NCBI RefSeq assembly: GCF_020382885.2 | Contig: NC_058508.1 | Span: 2,472,055 to 2,536,054, forward strand | Length of the DNA stretch: 64,000 bases | Source: Scatophagus argus | Taxonomy: Eukaryota; Chordata; Actinopteri; Scatophagidae | Direction of reading: 5' to 3' | Part shown: one piece after another, positions 47,801-61,500 of the stretch | Layout: the number at the start of each line of letters is the position of its first letter | Numbering within the stretch: position 1 is the stretch's first letter | Notes under the pieces: generated by a model | Database searches by the model: none | Told to the model about the DNA's origin: nothing | What the model saw: only the letters and a program-made list of their open reading frames with translations | Position numbers and translations under genes: made by a program

Positions 47801-50800
47801 AGCACACAGTATGCAATTCCATTTCATTTTCAGTATGCATTATCCATTTTAACAATCTGTGTTGGTTTTCTTTTTCTTTGTTTTTTTTTTTGGGACCCAG
47901 TTTGGCTTCTCCATCCAATGGTGCTGTATGAAATTAGAGCTTAAACTGGGTTGTTTTGGATGTTTTCTCTCTCCAGGAACAGGCTATTCTATCATAATTA
48001 TCCAGCTGTATTCCAGACTATACATTATTGTACTAGCCTGGGCTCTCCTGTACCTCTTCTATTGTTTTCAAGACCCTCTGCCCTGGGCCACCTGTAACAA
48101 TCCCTGGAACACAGGTTAGTATGGGGTTTGGTTCATATCAGAATGAGCATCCAGGTCCACTTTCCACTTTAATTTAGAAGTCATAATGGCAGTCTTACTA
48201 GGTCAGACCTGTATTATTACTGTATGACTTTCAGCACTGCAGTCTGAATCTGAATGGAATAACATCAGCTAAATAAAGGCTGCACGAGGACAAGGTAAAA
48301 CATGCAGAAAATCAACTTAATTCAAGTCAAGTCAACTTTATTATCAAATATGCTATAGAAAGAAGAAGGGGAGTAGAATGTAGATGAACAGTCTGTATTC
48401 TTCCAGGAAAATGACCTGTCTTGTGGGCAGCCAGTGGCAGATAACACCTCTAAAGGAGTGCTAACCTGCCAATTTAAAGAGGTTATTGGCAGAAAGAAAC
48501 ACAGAAAGAAAGAAGAGAAAACAGATCCGTCAGCTACACACCAGTTTTGTCCATAGTGAAATATTTCAACAACTATTGGACTGTCAGAGCATTTTGTACA
48601 GACAAAAAGTTGCATAGGGATGTTGGATTGGTCTACAAATTGTATGGCTTTAAAACAGGAGACTGAAGTTGGTTTCCAATTCCCCAAAAGCTAAAGAAGC
48701 CCTGTGGAGTTTACTTTAGTGTTACTCACTATAACTCATTTGATGTATCCTTGAGGCCTAACAAACAAATGTATGGAATGAATTTCCTTCCTTATAAAGA
48801 AGATCTGCAAAGCTCATTTTTGTAACAGCTGGAAACCTGCGTTGTTTCCATATTTACTGGCTCACAATCTTCTTCAGCAACATCAAAGATTGTTGTGATT
48901 CCAAAAGTTGTAAGGACAGTTAACCAGCTGTGGGGCTGACTTCACTTTACAGATAGATGTGTGGACCTCACCTCTGCAAACAGGACTGAAATACACAACA
49001 GCAACCTGATGGTAAACTGGACATCCGGAAATCTCACCAAGTCTTCAGTCTCTGAGTTCTGGGAGTGAGTCGAACTCATCAGCAATGGATTCTTTTCATT
49101 TTCAATCTGGTAATTCTTCATGTGTGTCATCATCACTGTATATCTGGTGTCTCCATACAGAAGAGGAGTGCTGTCCATGTCTGGGGGATTAGAGGATGCT
49201 GGTACAGTAAAGTGGGAACTGCTGCTGTGTCTCCTGGCCTGCTGGGTGGTCTGCTACTTCTGCATCTGGAAAGGAGTGCGCTCCACAGGAAAGGTCTGTG
49301 AACGCTGCCTTTAAGATTCAGATACAATAAAAACAATCAAATTCCATTCAGTTCGGTTTGGAACAATTCCATTTTTGCACTTAGGCACATAGGCTGACAA
49401 CACTCATGCATGCACATACTGTACACGTATCGGATACTGAAAAGCATTTAATGTCAAAGTGAGAGGGATGCTACACATACTGGAGAAAATGTGACAGATG
49501 GTTAGGTGTTACGCAACTGATTATGTACAAAGTACAGTGAACTCTTACTGATATTTTTTGGGTCTGGACCATAAGGCACTTGTGAATGTTCCCAGGACAG
49601 GCCAGAAGTCAGCTCGCAGCAATCTGTCTCTGTCCTTGTCTTGGTAGGCAGCAGAAAGACTTCGCTCAGTCATTCAAGGTCACCTACAAAATTCTGTGAA
49701 TCGTCTTCTGTTAGTTCAGCAAATGTTTTGTCTTTGCTGGCAATTGTAATGTGAAAGGGTCCACACACAGTCAAAACACATGCTGGATTTAGTGTTTGGA
49801 GCATAGTAGTTGCTTTACTTTTTTTCTAGACACTATGTCTGTGTCAATAAGGTTTACATCAAACTAATACTGACTGTAAAAGTCTTTACACCCGAAAAGG
49901 TAAAAACCATCTCTGGCAAGCAGAAAACAACATGAAGAAACACCCCAACTGTCACAAGTATGAAAAGAGAATACAGGAAAGCAGAGCACAAATGGACAAA
50001 ACCTTGTCTTTAGATTCATGAAAACTTAGACTTGTTTACAACTTCCATTTTGTCAACACGACATCATGGTAGTATTAGCTTTAGATTTTGTTTCTATTAC
50101 CAACAGCACTGCCCAGAGGGATTGTTGAAGTGTGAATTGAAAACATACAGGCTTCAGCTACGTAACAAGACATGTGCTCAAAAAAAGCTGTGAAATTTCA
50201 GGTGGTGTATTTCACGGCTGTGTTCCCCTACGTGATGCTGGCCATCCTGCTGATCAGGGGGTTGACGTTGCCAGGAGCTTGGCAGGGTGTGGTCTATTAC
50301 CTGTATCCAGATCTCTCTCGTCTGGCAGACCTTCAGGTGAGACACCTTGGACAATTCATGCAGATTTTAAGTGTCCGGTTTGTGAAGTAGTATTTGTGAA
50401 AGAAAAAGTGTTTTTTTATGTTGAATTGTGTGTCTCACCTACCTGGGAACAGTTATCACTGGAGATGAACAAAAATGCCCTGACTAAAGGGATTAGATTA
50501 ACAATAACCTCTACACTGATGTGTCCTAATAACATGGAATTTTTCATCTCTGTTAATCAGGTGTGGATAGAGGCTTGTCAGCAGGTCCTCTTCTCCTATG
50601 GTGTTGCATCAGGAACCTTAATCACCCTGGGCAGCTACAATAAAGTTGAGAACAACTGTTACAGGTAGGTCATGTGATCAATAATTCCACTAACACACTG
50701 TGGAAGTAGTATTATTGGAGTTTTGCTTAACACACTAACCACACTTTTTATAAAGTCCATTCTTGTGCTGGTGTTGTTAATTCAGTGATGGGTTTTCCAC

Positions 50801-53800
50801 ATGCTGCTCCATATCAGGGGTTGGAAAGCTTCTCAGGTCGCATCTCTTGTGAAGCAAGCGCATGGATTGAAAATGCCTCCTCAGAAGCATAACTCCAACC
50901 CAGGGCATAATTTCTAACTTCAATTTCAATTTTTCAAGTTCTCTTGCCTTATCCTCTTACTGTCCAGCTACCATTATACAAATGAGAGAACTGATAAAAA
51001 TGTTCAGTTATTGCTGGGTTCTGATTCACAACTAGCACTTCTGATGGACTAAACTGATTCCTTAACTGGTAGGATCTTAACTGTAAGATCTTGGTAAACA
51101 GATGAACTAATGTAAAGATTTATGACTGCATCTTAACTAATAACCAAGCTAATATATAAGGATACTAATAATACAGTTTCATTTATAAATCCCAGAAATT
51201 GATTTCCCCAGTCCAAAACTATCTGTGGGAATAGTTATGTCGAGGGGCAGTATAAAAGTTTTGGCAGTGGGGTGAGACAAACAGTTTAAGGATGGTTGTA
51301 GCTGTCTGCCCTTCACCTGAGGTCTGACCGAAGGACAGCCTTGTCTGAGGATATTTAGTACAATCTCCCACTCAGTTCTGGCCTGTATACTAAGCTCTCT
51401 GTGTGTGTTTGTGTGTGTACGCAGAGACAGTCTGTGGTTGTGTTTGCTCAACAGTTGCACCAGCTTTGTTGCTGGCTTTGCAGTCTTCTCAGCTCTAGGG
51501 TTCATGGCCCACCAACAGGGAGTTTCCATCAATTTGGTGGTTGACTCAGGTATTATTTAAAGGCCAAAACTATTATGTGTTAGATGTTAGAATAAGCTCG
51601 ACCCTCACATATTTGCTGACAAAGGACAAAAATCTAATACAAAGCAAGTGGAGAAGACAATAATTGAAATGTACCTTCTGTTCCCCAGGCCCTGGACTGG
51701 CATTCATTGCTTTTCCTCAGGCTGTAGCCATGATGCCCCTGCCTCAGATTTGGGCTGTCTGCTTCTTCCTTATGCTCATCATGTTGGGGCTGGACACAGT
51801 GGTAAGACCAAGTAGTAAAGGTGTTTAAATAAACATCCACTTGCACATATATTTAAACACCTATAAAGGGAGTATAACCTGGAGAAAATAATTCTTCTAG
51901 GTGGCTGGCAGGTCAATAAAAAATAAACTTGCAGATTCTTAACTCCTTAACTTAAATCAAACTATGGATATTCTGTTATGATGTGATATGATGTTCTGTT
52001 CTTGCTTGAAGGAAGAAACGCTACATCTATTGAGATCTATTTTCAGTCCATGTATAACTCATAAAGCAACATGATTATTAAAATGGAAAACGTAAAAGAG
52101 CTCAATAAAAGCAATGTAAAAATTGGTAAGAGACATGCATTGAAACCAGGCTTTACTTGGCATTAGAAAGTGGCATCCATGATGCGATTCCTTAAAGGTG
52201 ATTTGATAGATGGACCCAACAGTGTCCATAAGATAAGATCAGACGGTCTGATGTGTAAAATATTTAGCTTGGTGAAAAACAGAGTTAAAATTAGACATAA
52301 ACAAAAGACATGTTTTAAAATGATGGGGCCAACCAACTGAATGGAAATTAATAAATCATAAAGTATCATTAAGTGACTGACAGCACATAGTCTTCTTGTA
52401 ATGAATTGAATATATGAATTAAATGGAAACGTTTAATTTAGCTTAAAGTGTGAATCCTGACAAGAGGAATTAATGGAGAACTCGTTTTGGAAATGTTGCT
52501 CCTGAAAGAGTTAACAACTCTAGAATTTCAGAAAACTTTAGGATTAGATGCAGGCAGTTGACCAATTATAATGTTTTATTTTGCATGTTTTGCACCCAGT
52601 TTCTCATATTAGCACAAGAAAACAGGTGCAAAATAAAAGCTACCGCTTGTTTGGATCATCTCATCTGGGAACAGATGGATATGCCAAGTCGGCAGCATGT
52701 TATTTCAAAACACAGCTGCCAGAGAATCAAAGGAATTCTGACTGGATCAGGCAAAGGCAAGTACAAAAAAGGAGATGTTTCAGATGAAAAAAAGCTATAG
52801 CTATGGCATGTTTTTTTTAAATTTTCTATGGAAGGCCCTGTTGCTCCAAACCAAGGAGAGGTGAGGTGAGGTGATGGAGGTGGAACAACAGATAAAATAA
52901 AGGAAAATTACATTTTCATCAGAATTTTCCCTTCTGTCATGGAGAAGAAAAAGAAAGTGATTATAGGAATCCAGAGAACAGGACAACTTGTTTGGACCAA
53001 AGAAAGATTAAAATACCATGAAGAAATAGTAATAAGAAGATGAAGTTTAGACCTTTGACTGTAACAAGCTGTTTTTCCTCAGGTGTACCATTAATATGTG
53101 CTGGTTAGTCTCATGTATAAAAACCTGCATGCTGTTCATTGCATGATGCAGACACTGGAGCCAGTCTTCACAGCAGTACTCTGACTGCTGACCTTGATTT
53201 GCTGTGTCTTCTTGGTTTTGTGCTCAGGTGGCAGGACAGTACCAAACAGGTGTGAGGTTCATTAAGATGAAGCAGGACAATCTGAGTTGGTGGAAATAGT
53301 GAGTTAGACTTTGCACTAACAATATACAGCTCAGAAACACGTCTGTTTCTGGAAATATGCCAGTCTGCTAATGTGATGATTTTGTCAGTAAGAGGAAAAT
53401 ACTCTCCCATTTAAATCACCATGTTAAGTGAGTCTGCATTTACACACAAATGAATGTAAATGATTCTGAGGGTGCCTGTTGTCCACAGTTACTTTATACG
53501 TTATGAAGAACTTCTTTTTCACTTCATTAAATCCCTGCAGTCGTCATCAAAAATCCTCCCACCAGAGTTCAATACCATTTATGGTCATTCACTGTGTTAC
53601 CTTGATTATATCACATGGAAGGTGCTACAAACCATACACACTTCTCCACATTCAGCGAATGGGGCTTGTTAATCCTGTGTATCATTTCTACCTTTCAAAT
53701 GTTTCTTGCAAAAATGGTTTTACTCTTAAAGTCATTACAATATGCATTATTTGTACAGCTAACTACTATCTCTTTTACAGACACATATGCTGGCTTGACA

Positions 53801-56800
53801 TCTCCATTACAAGAGTGTAACCAATTTGAAGATGTGTCCAGAACAGATGATGTGCTTGTTTTAGGTTAATGGTATTTAAAGGCTGTGGCTGTGATTAGTG
53901 CTTACTAGAGAAAGTGATTGCACCACTGAGCCACAAGAACCTCAATAATAACCCAGCACCAAGTGGTTTCATCGGTCCTTGATTAAAGCAGCTACTTATG
54001 GAGTGAAAATGAGGACATGGTCAGGCTCTACACTCTGCCTGTTTGCTAATGACTTGAAGGTGTTATCTTCTCTGTCTGTTTGTGTGTTAGTTTGCAGGTT
54101 TAGAAACGATAACGTCATCAGTGATTGACATGTTCCCAGGACAAATGCGCCGACCTTGGCGCAGAGAAATCTTCCTTGTCGTCTTCTGCACTGTCTTCTT
54201 CTTCCTGGAGATCCCTCTTGCCACTCAGGTGTTACAAAACACACCAACTAGCACTCATCATGTCCTCATATTGGGAGAGCATTTTAAAGTGACTCTACAT
54301 GTATGTGCCGGTTCTTTGCTGTCCAGGGAGGAGTGTACCTGTTCCAGCTCATTGACTACTATGGCGCCAATGGAGCATGTATATTGTTTGTGTCTCTGAC
54401 CCAGTGTCTGGCTGTTAGCTGGGCTTTTGGTAAGTGCTATCACCATCATGTTCTGTAATCTACCAGATGTAACAGTACTGTTTAGCTATCTTTCACCTGA
54501 ATTAGCAGATTCTACATTTCAATCTAGTGTTCAAGTTATTACACTCATATTTGACGATTTCACACCAATTTACATCCAGTGAAAATGTTCACTGCCAGTG
54601 CAGGAAGTCATAGGCAGACTGGGTGCTGCACCAAGATAAATTGCTTTGTGGGATGGGTTTCCAACAAATTACCGTAGACCAAATTAGCTTGTAAGTGAAA
54701 CCTAATCAATAAAGGATATGCTATCTGGAGCACCAGGTAGGCTCTTTGACAGCTCAGTGTTAAAAAGCTGATGCCGTTAAAGAACAAATAATTCTTTTAG
54801 AGCCATGACTCAACCAATAACTTATAAAAATGCTGAAGTCATATTTATAAAGCCAGGCCAGCTGTTTCCAGTAAACTAGGCTAATGGGCTGGTGCTTCAT
54901 ATTTAGTGCACAGACATGAGAGTGGTCTGGCAAGAGATTAACTAATCTGAGCTCCTCTGCCATAGTTCCTGTACCCACAAATGTCCCAGTTGTAGGTATG
55001 TTTTTGATGTATGGAGTTCAACTTCCAGATAAGCCTAAAAAAGGATGACAAGTTTGATGGTGCAGACAAGAGGAGGGCAGAGTGAGAGAAAGAATGGCCA
55101 CTGAGCTAGCAAGTGAAGGAGAGACTAGACTGCTGTTGTCTGCCACAGTGATCACTTCATGCACATTTGCATTCCCTCCTCACATTTTGCAGGTTTGAGA
55201 AGTCACTTAGCAGCAGTGTTTCACTGTGCCTGAAAGCTTCGTGTGTGTGCACCTCTGATCACTCAAAACATAAGTGTTGGGTTTTATACTCGTAACCAAA
55301 CCAAACGCTGATGTCATGGTGTACTTATGCAGCTGGGAGTACACTTCTACATCACTGCAGCAAGATTTTGAGGTTGCTGAAGTATTAAAGTGAAATTTTG
55401 ATCACTAGTATTATTATTATTATTATTATTATTACAACAGCTATTATAGATATCATTATTATCATTACTTGTAGTTCCAGACATCTCTACCTCCACCACC
55501 CCCAACCTGCTCTGTTTGAAAAATGTCACAAGATAACTTTTGTTATGTTGTGGCTTTACATTGAATTGAATTGAGTCTGACATATACTTTACTTACACCT
55601 TTACATAATCAGGTGTTGTTTCTAACAAACCATAATTATCATGCAGGAGCTGAAAGGATGTGTGATGCATTTGAAACTACGACAGGACAGAGACCATGGG
55701 TTGTTTTCAAACTGTGCTGGCTTTACTTTACCCCTCTGATCTGCACGGTGAGTTACACACTGTAAGATACTGGCACAAAACACAAAGTATCAAGTACAAA
55801 AGTTCATTCTATCAAATGTCAGTACCTAAAAAATCACTCCTACGTTGGTCAGTATTCAGCACACTTGAGTCCTCATCTACTGGGAGTCACTAGGAGATGA
55901 AAATCGGGCAAAGATATCCTGAGGGGAAGATGTTTTGGGCTTGATGACAATCAGCTTTTTAAAATAACATTTAAAAAAAAAAACCTGTCAGACATCTACA
56001 ACACCTTTTAAGTGACCTGATTATATTAAGTGTAGGAGGCTTCATATATGACTCTCAAGCCTTACTCTGAGGTAGAAGGCAGTTTGGCAGTTTGGTTTGT
56101 GTAGGAAATTTCTGACTTGAGATGATTTAGTTGCTTAATCAAAATTTGAGTCAATAAAAGATGTTATACCAGACAAAGCCCCAGTTTGTATAAGTTTGTA
56201 ATGTTTGCCTTCCTTTGACAGTTTCCAACCAGACTCACTGAAACACAACTTCATTTTCTAGAAGGCAACTTGATTATGACACTTATTTGAATTTTTTCCT
56301 TTAAACCTTTTCAATGCAGAGACATCTTGCTATTTATATTTACCTGCACACACAGGTATATTTCTCAGATCATGTAAAAATGGAACATATCATCATATTT
56401 GTCATGTTTATTTTTTACCATGGATTGTGTAAACTAACATCTATTCATTTTGAACATTGACATTTTGATTTTTATATATAGGAGCATCATCTTGTTTCAG
56501 TGATTTGGCTGAATTATTATTTGTTGAAGTTGATGGCAGGGAAAGCAAGATTGACTGAGAAGTCATTTCATCAGCTTGTCTCAACAGAGAATCCATATGC
56601 TTTCAAGGCATAGAGACAATCAAGTTAGGCAGGAATTTTCAGTTCTACCTCCTGTCCTACCGTCATTGTTTTCTTGGTTCTCATCCAGGGGTGGGAAACA
56701 TCTTTTCCCAGCTGGCCATACTGACTTAGCTAAAGTAAATGAAGGTCCAGAAACTGCAATTGAGTGGTCGACTCCTTTGTAAAAGTATTCTGCTTGGTCA

Positions 56801-58522
56801 TTAAGTTGGAAGGGCTTTTTATCTCTTGATGTTGTGTTCCTTGATGTTCCCTTTACATATCAAACTTACTGCCTTTGTTCTGAGACTCATGACAAAATAT
56901 TTCGATGTTCATTCTCTGTTAAAAATACAACACTCAGAGTCAGCTCTTCAATTTGTGGAAGTGTTCATGTATAGTCTTGACTCTGGCTTCACAACCGCAA
57001 AAACAAGAGTTCAGTAGAAATATAGACAGCACTCCCTATTGGGATCAAATTAAACATCAATAGAAACTCACTGTAGTCATCATAAACATGATGCTGACTT
57101 CTACTGATTTTTTGGGGATCATTTCATTTTTCTTTGAGGAGGTTGCAGGTCGGATGGAGATGGTCCAGGTGCTGGTTGGCACTGGGGCCATATTTTCAAC
57201 AAGAAGCGTATTGACAGCTATGAAATTAGACAGTGACTACATCCACATTGTAAACCAGCAATGCACACAGTTTACACAGCTGGAGCCTGATTTGTGGAGG
57301 TGTGTGGGGACTCCTCTTTGGTCCAGATTTCACACTTTACAGTAGCCTAATGAATGCTGTCTTTTACTTTTGTAGAAAGGAAAACAGAAAGATCTTGTAG
57401 TCTTTGCTCCATCCATCCATCCATCCATTTTCTTCCGCTTTATCCGGAACCGAGTCGCAGTGGCAGCAGCCTGAGTAGGGCTACCCAGACTTCCCTCTCC
57501 CTGGACACTTCCTCCAGCTGTTTCAGATGGAGCCCAAGGTGTTCCCAGGCCAGCCAAGTGACATAGTCCCTCCAGTGTGTCCTGGGTCTTCCTCGGGGCC
57601 TCCTCCCGGTGGCGCATACCCAGAACACCTCCCCAGGAAGGCGTCCAGGGGGCATCCGAGACAGATGCCCGAGCCACCTCAACTGGCTCCTTTCAATGTG
57701 GAGGAGCAGCAGCTCTACTCAGAGCTCCTCCCGGGTGACAGAGCTCCTCACCCTATCTCTAAGGGAGCGCCCCGCCACCCTGCAGAGGAAGCTCATTTCA
57801 ACCACTTGTATCCGAGATCTCATTCTTGTGGTCATGACTCAAAGTTCATAACCATAGGTGAGAGTAGGAACGTAGATTGACTGATAAATCGAGATCCTCG
57901 CCTTTCGGCTCAGCTCCCTCTTCACTATAAGTTGTCCCAGGATGGACAAGTTGTTCAAGCTGGCCCGTGTTATACCATCATGTATTGGTCTATGCAGCTC
58001 AACAGTATCAACAAAAGGTTTACTTCCATAAAGAGCTGGGGCACCACACATTGTTTCTGCAGCCTGTTTGTCCTAGTCCTGTAGGTACTAGTTTTTTCCT
58101 CTGCTTTTCTGTCAAGGTTTGCTTCATCTGCTCATTTCTGGACTACCAACCCCTGACATCCAGCGGAGGCTATACGTACCCGGACTGGGCCTATCCTCTG
58201 GGCTGGGCCATCGCCTTGTCCTCTATGGTCGCAATACCCATCTGGGCTGTTGGCAAGATCTGCCTCACTGAGGGCAGCCTCAGGCAGGTCTGAGGACCAA
58301 CATATCCTGCTTAGTCTTTTTAGACTGCTTTACCTTTGAAATAAGTTTTATTGCCACTAATATACACTGTGTCTTGCTCATTGTCCTTTTTTCTGTCTTC
58401 AACATATTCAGCGTCTGTTGGTCCTGTGGTATCCTGTTCGAGAGCCTGTTAATCCCAAGACAAACAAAGAAGAACTCCTACATCACACAGAGATGAACAA
58501 CCCTTTCCCTGACATGCTATAA
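44882..58522 (+). CDS. SLC6 Na+/Cl- coupled transporter, GABA/taurine/creatine branch, 14 coding exons
   Basis: Twelve-helix plasma-membrane symporter of amino acids or related osmolytes. Exons: 44882-45011, 47172-47306, 47977-48114, 48953-49064, 49161-49293, 50202-50336, 50561-50664, 51425-51549, 51689-51801, 54091-54228, 54327-54429, 55647-55747, 58117-58287, 58412-58522. All have GT-AG ends and phases join to 582 aa. TM1 carries [10 protein letters not shown]. Glu65 is in TM2. EL2 has the Cys128/Cys137 pair and N-glycosylation sequons at Asn144, 156 and 161. Chloride-site residues Gln269, Ser273, Asn305 and Ser309 are kept (GAT1 Q291, S295, N327, S331). Gly27 in TM1 rules out a monoamine transporter. 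Closest by eye to GAT2, BGT1 and CT1, but divergent in TM1, TM3 and TM8, so the substrate and symbol stay open. The N-terminus is short: six residues before REQW. Confidence 0.95.
46446..46690 (+). repeat. intronic repeat, copy 1 (partner 48318-48500)
   Basis: It begins CAAGTCAAGTCAACTTTATT, then ATCAAATATGCTATAGAAAG and GGAAAATGACCTGTCTT, and ends near CTAACCTGCCAATTTAAAGA, GGTTATTGGCAGG. It lies in intron 1 of the SLC6 gene. The partner in intron 3 is over 90% alike in the first ~100 bases. Copy 1 has an insert between the two shared blocks. The CAAGTCAAGTCAACTTTATT start resembles the 3' end of a fish retroelement. Confidence 0.75.
47480..47506. repeat. (GAT)n microsatellite
   Basis: GAT triplets just left of the truncated SINE. 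The last unit is part of the SINE target duplication. Confidence 0.85.
47513..47638 (-). mobile_element. 5'-truncated SINE with 12-bp target duplication
   Basis: It is the 3' third of the same SINE family as 43089-43435 (CCATCCATCCATTTTCTATA, AGGTCGCCAGTCAGTCACAG). ATGATGAATCAT occurs on both sides (47501-47512 and 47639-47650), showing insertion into an existing GAT repeat in intron 2 of the SLC6 gene. Confidence 0.8.
48318..48500 (+). repeat. intronic repeat, copy 2 (partner 46446-46690)
   Basis: Second copy, in intron 3 of the SLC6 gene, with the same start and end blocks but a different connecting segment (GGGCAGCCAGTGGCAGATAA). Confidence 0.75.
51802..54090 (+). other. SLC6 intron 9
   Basis: 2.3-kb intron between the TM8 exon and the next coding exon. 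No transposon or alternative exon was recognised. The acceptor at 54089-54090 is TGTGTGTTAG. Confidence 0.6.
55405..55580 (+). mobile_element. LINE 3' UTR fragment with TTA repeat
   Basis: It has a TTA-triplet run (55408-55434), then ATTATCATTACTTGTAGTTC, TGTCACAAGATAACTTTTGT and a terminal ACATTGAATTGAATTGA, matching the end of the LINE family at 11085-11828 with an internal deletion. It lies sense in intron 11 of the SLC6 gene (54430-55646). Confidence 0.7.
57408..58052 (-). mobile_element. LINE C-terminal fragment ([16 protein letters not shown] type)
   Basis: The minus strand encodes [40 protein letters not shown] and [17 protein letters not shown] (57440-57682). Farther up that strand it encodes [20 protein letters not shown] and LTYGYEL (57839-58051). 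These are the usual last parts of a common fish LINE. A CATC repeat at 57409-57430 is its 3' tail. It is antisense in intron 12 of the SLC6 gene (55748-58116), less than 70 bases from the acceptor of exon 13. Confidence 0.85.
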
Positions 58523-61500
58523 GTTGGTATGAAATGTACTTTTGTATTTCACCCAAAAGAAGAACATGTTGCTTTTGGAAGTTCTAACAAAAGGCTAACG
58601 ACTAAACCAAGAAACAGGAAATAATATTTCACAGAGCATTTTACAGTTTTAACAATATTTTAATATATTTAATATATTAATTTTTACTGTATAAATTGAT
58701 ATATCATAGTAAGTAATCCCTCTCTTAATCCAACATAAAGTTAAGAGTGATTGTCCTGATTAATTAAGATAGCATATGGTAGGTAAAGAAACAATTTTTT
58801 TTACGAATGTAATATATCAGTAAGAAGCTGCACATGTGATTTTTCAATCAGCTATATAGCCATGTGTGTTACTGTGTTGCATAGTCCTAAAAAATCTACT
58901 ATAAATGTCAAATCTGTTTTAATGCCACTAAAGTGACCTACTACTATTACTATCTAAATAAGATAAAGTATTTTGGTATAAAAAAAAGTATATTTGTAAT
59001 CCTCTATTATAATTACACATCTGTTGTTTGTAACAGACTGCCTGAAAATCATTTGAAAATTCAGCGAGTTACAATTCAGTTCAATTTCAATTCAGTTACG
59101 ATGATTTTAATTATGAATCAACCTCCTACTTCTGTAGGCATGAAAGTAGCATTAGGGATCCAGTGAGCAGCAGCAGCCAAAGCAGTTTCTATGTGTTCAA
59201 TAAACCTATGGCTTGCTAGCAGTCTTCTTTTTCCTTGCTTTTCTTTGACTTGTTGCTAATTACTAATTACATTACTTGTACTATTGTGAAATAATAAAAC
59301 TTTTTTAATAAATTGTTAAAAATGTCCAAAGTGTGTGCTCCAAAGATGAGTTTCTAACTGGAAGTACTCCAGCCCCGATCCCTTTTGCTTTTCTTTGGAA
59401 ACTCCTTCGAACATAATTAACTGACCGAGTTAGCAGCAAAGTCCCAGGAATAAAACCATTAGAATGGTTACTAAACACAGTACTCATCGTGTTTCGTCTG
59501 TGAGATCAGCTCAGACAGATTCAATGTAGGAAGAAAAGCTGCAAAAAGGTATTTGTTCCTTTACTCTTCAGTTTTAATTTGAATCTTAAACTGATACTTG
59601 TAGATAATTTTGATAGGGATGGAGCATTAGAAATGGAAATAGCTGTCCTATCTTGCAGTTGTCTTACTTATTAGTGTTCAGTTTTCTTTGGAAAATACTT
59701 TGGTTGTTCAGTTATATTTTAGACTTGAGAATGTAGCCTACTGTGTTGAATTAGCATATAGTGAACTGTTAAAGCACAACACAATCCGACCTGACCCAGT
59801 GTAAATAACAAAGATATATAATGATGCAGATATGATTTTATTATCATTCCCATTACATCACATTATACTGGGGCAGGTTACTATAGTACACTCACTGTCA
59901 CATGATCTGTTGGGGTGTCGGTCTCCAGGTGGGTTTTAGTGTACTGGGCTGATGTATTTGTACTTCAAATTTGTCAATGACTTGTGTACAGACTTGTACA
60001 GAAGTTATATTATATACTTGCACATTAATATATACTGGATGTTAACATGCTCACCATTAGCATGTTACCTTGCTGCACTGCATGCATTTACTATATGTGA
60101 GTGTGTGTATGCATTAAATAATGGTGCACCAATTAAACATGATGAGTGTGGTAAACCTTCACCTTGACTCTGTTGCTAAACTGTTAACGATAAGAAGGAC
60201 TGGAAACTCTGTGTCATCAATCACCAGTGTCTTCAACAGTAACTTGCTGCTCCGTGATGTTTGATCACACCACTCAGTATGCAATGGGACTCACTTTCAG
60301 GGACCATGGGATAAAATGATTTAATTGTGCGCATCTTCTATACTTTGCAAAGGTTTTGGATCAAATTCGGATAGTGAAACTGCTCACTGTTGTATTCCAG
60401 TCATTCCCTTCTATAAGTGTGTACAGGAAAAAATGCTTTTGAACCCCAGAGTGATTGGGAAATTGAAGTCACGCTACACATTTGTCCACCGTCAGATTGG
60501 TTTCAAAGCCCAGTTCTGTTCCTCATGGGCACTTGCTCAGAAGCACTAACTCTTCCTGTTTCAGATCTACTCAACTCAAGTTGGCAACTGAGTATCAATC
60601 CTGTCACTCACTCACACTTACTGAAACAACATAGACCCAGTCGCCGTGAATGCTGGAGTTTAACCCAGCTATAGTGTGTGTGTGCACTGTAATTTTCTGT
60701 GTGCTCCACTCCTCTCACAGGACTAGGTTAATACAGCAATTAACTTGTTACATTTGATGTAAGAGTTGCACAGTAGTGTGTTACACATGGTCTTATATCG
60801 TCGCAAATCACACTCACCTTAGCAGTAGGGAAGACTTGTCACATCTATGAGGACTTGTTACTCCCGAGTCGGGAAAAAGAGACGTTTCGAACAGCTGATT
60901 CGTGACGACACATCACTATTATAGAAGCTAGGACTGTGATTTTTACATGAGGAGTTTCCAAAACAACATAGCTCCTGTCTATATTCTAACAGATATAATA
61001 TCTGCAATTTTAAATAACTGCTCATCATTGTGAGTGGTGCCTTCACCCATGGACAAAGATTACAGCAGTAGACAAACACAGCAACCCTGGCAATAAGTTT
61101 GCTGTCAACTTTAAACATGTGTGCTTCTGTGTGTTTCTGTGACCTAATTTTGCAGTCAAATCAACCTGTAGCAGTGTGTTGGTAGCCATATGGTTCATGA
61201 CCCATTAGCTACTGTACATACTGTAATGTATGTGTCTAAGAAGGTGATGGTAGGGGTTAGAAGGGTTGGACTTAATGAGGTCAGTGTATCAAAACACTGG
61301 TGGCTGTATTGTTGTGAGTTTTAAAATAGGACGGCTGAACTACGCTCTGATCAGCATAAATTGTTTGTTTGGTGATTGAGGTGCCCCCACCTTCCCCACC
61401 CCCAAGTCAAAATGATCATTTGTCAAATACTTTGTTCTTTGGTTTATGACTAAATACCTGCAGAACTAATGACATTCCCATCAGCCCCTGCTGTACTTTG

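Noticed and set aside
50174..50668. 164-codon plus-strand frame across SLC6 exons 6 and 7
   Set aside because: It runs through the intron in the wrong frame; the real exons at 50202-50336 and 50561-50664 use another frame and proper splice sites.
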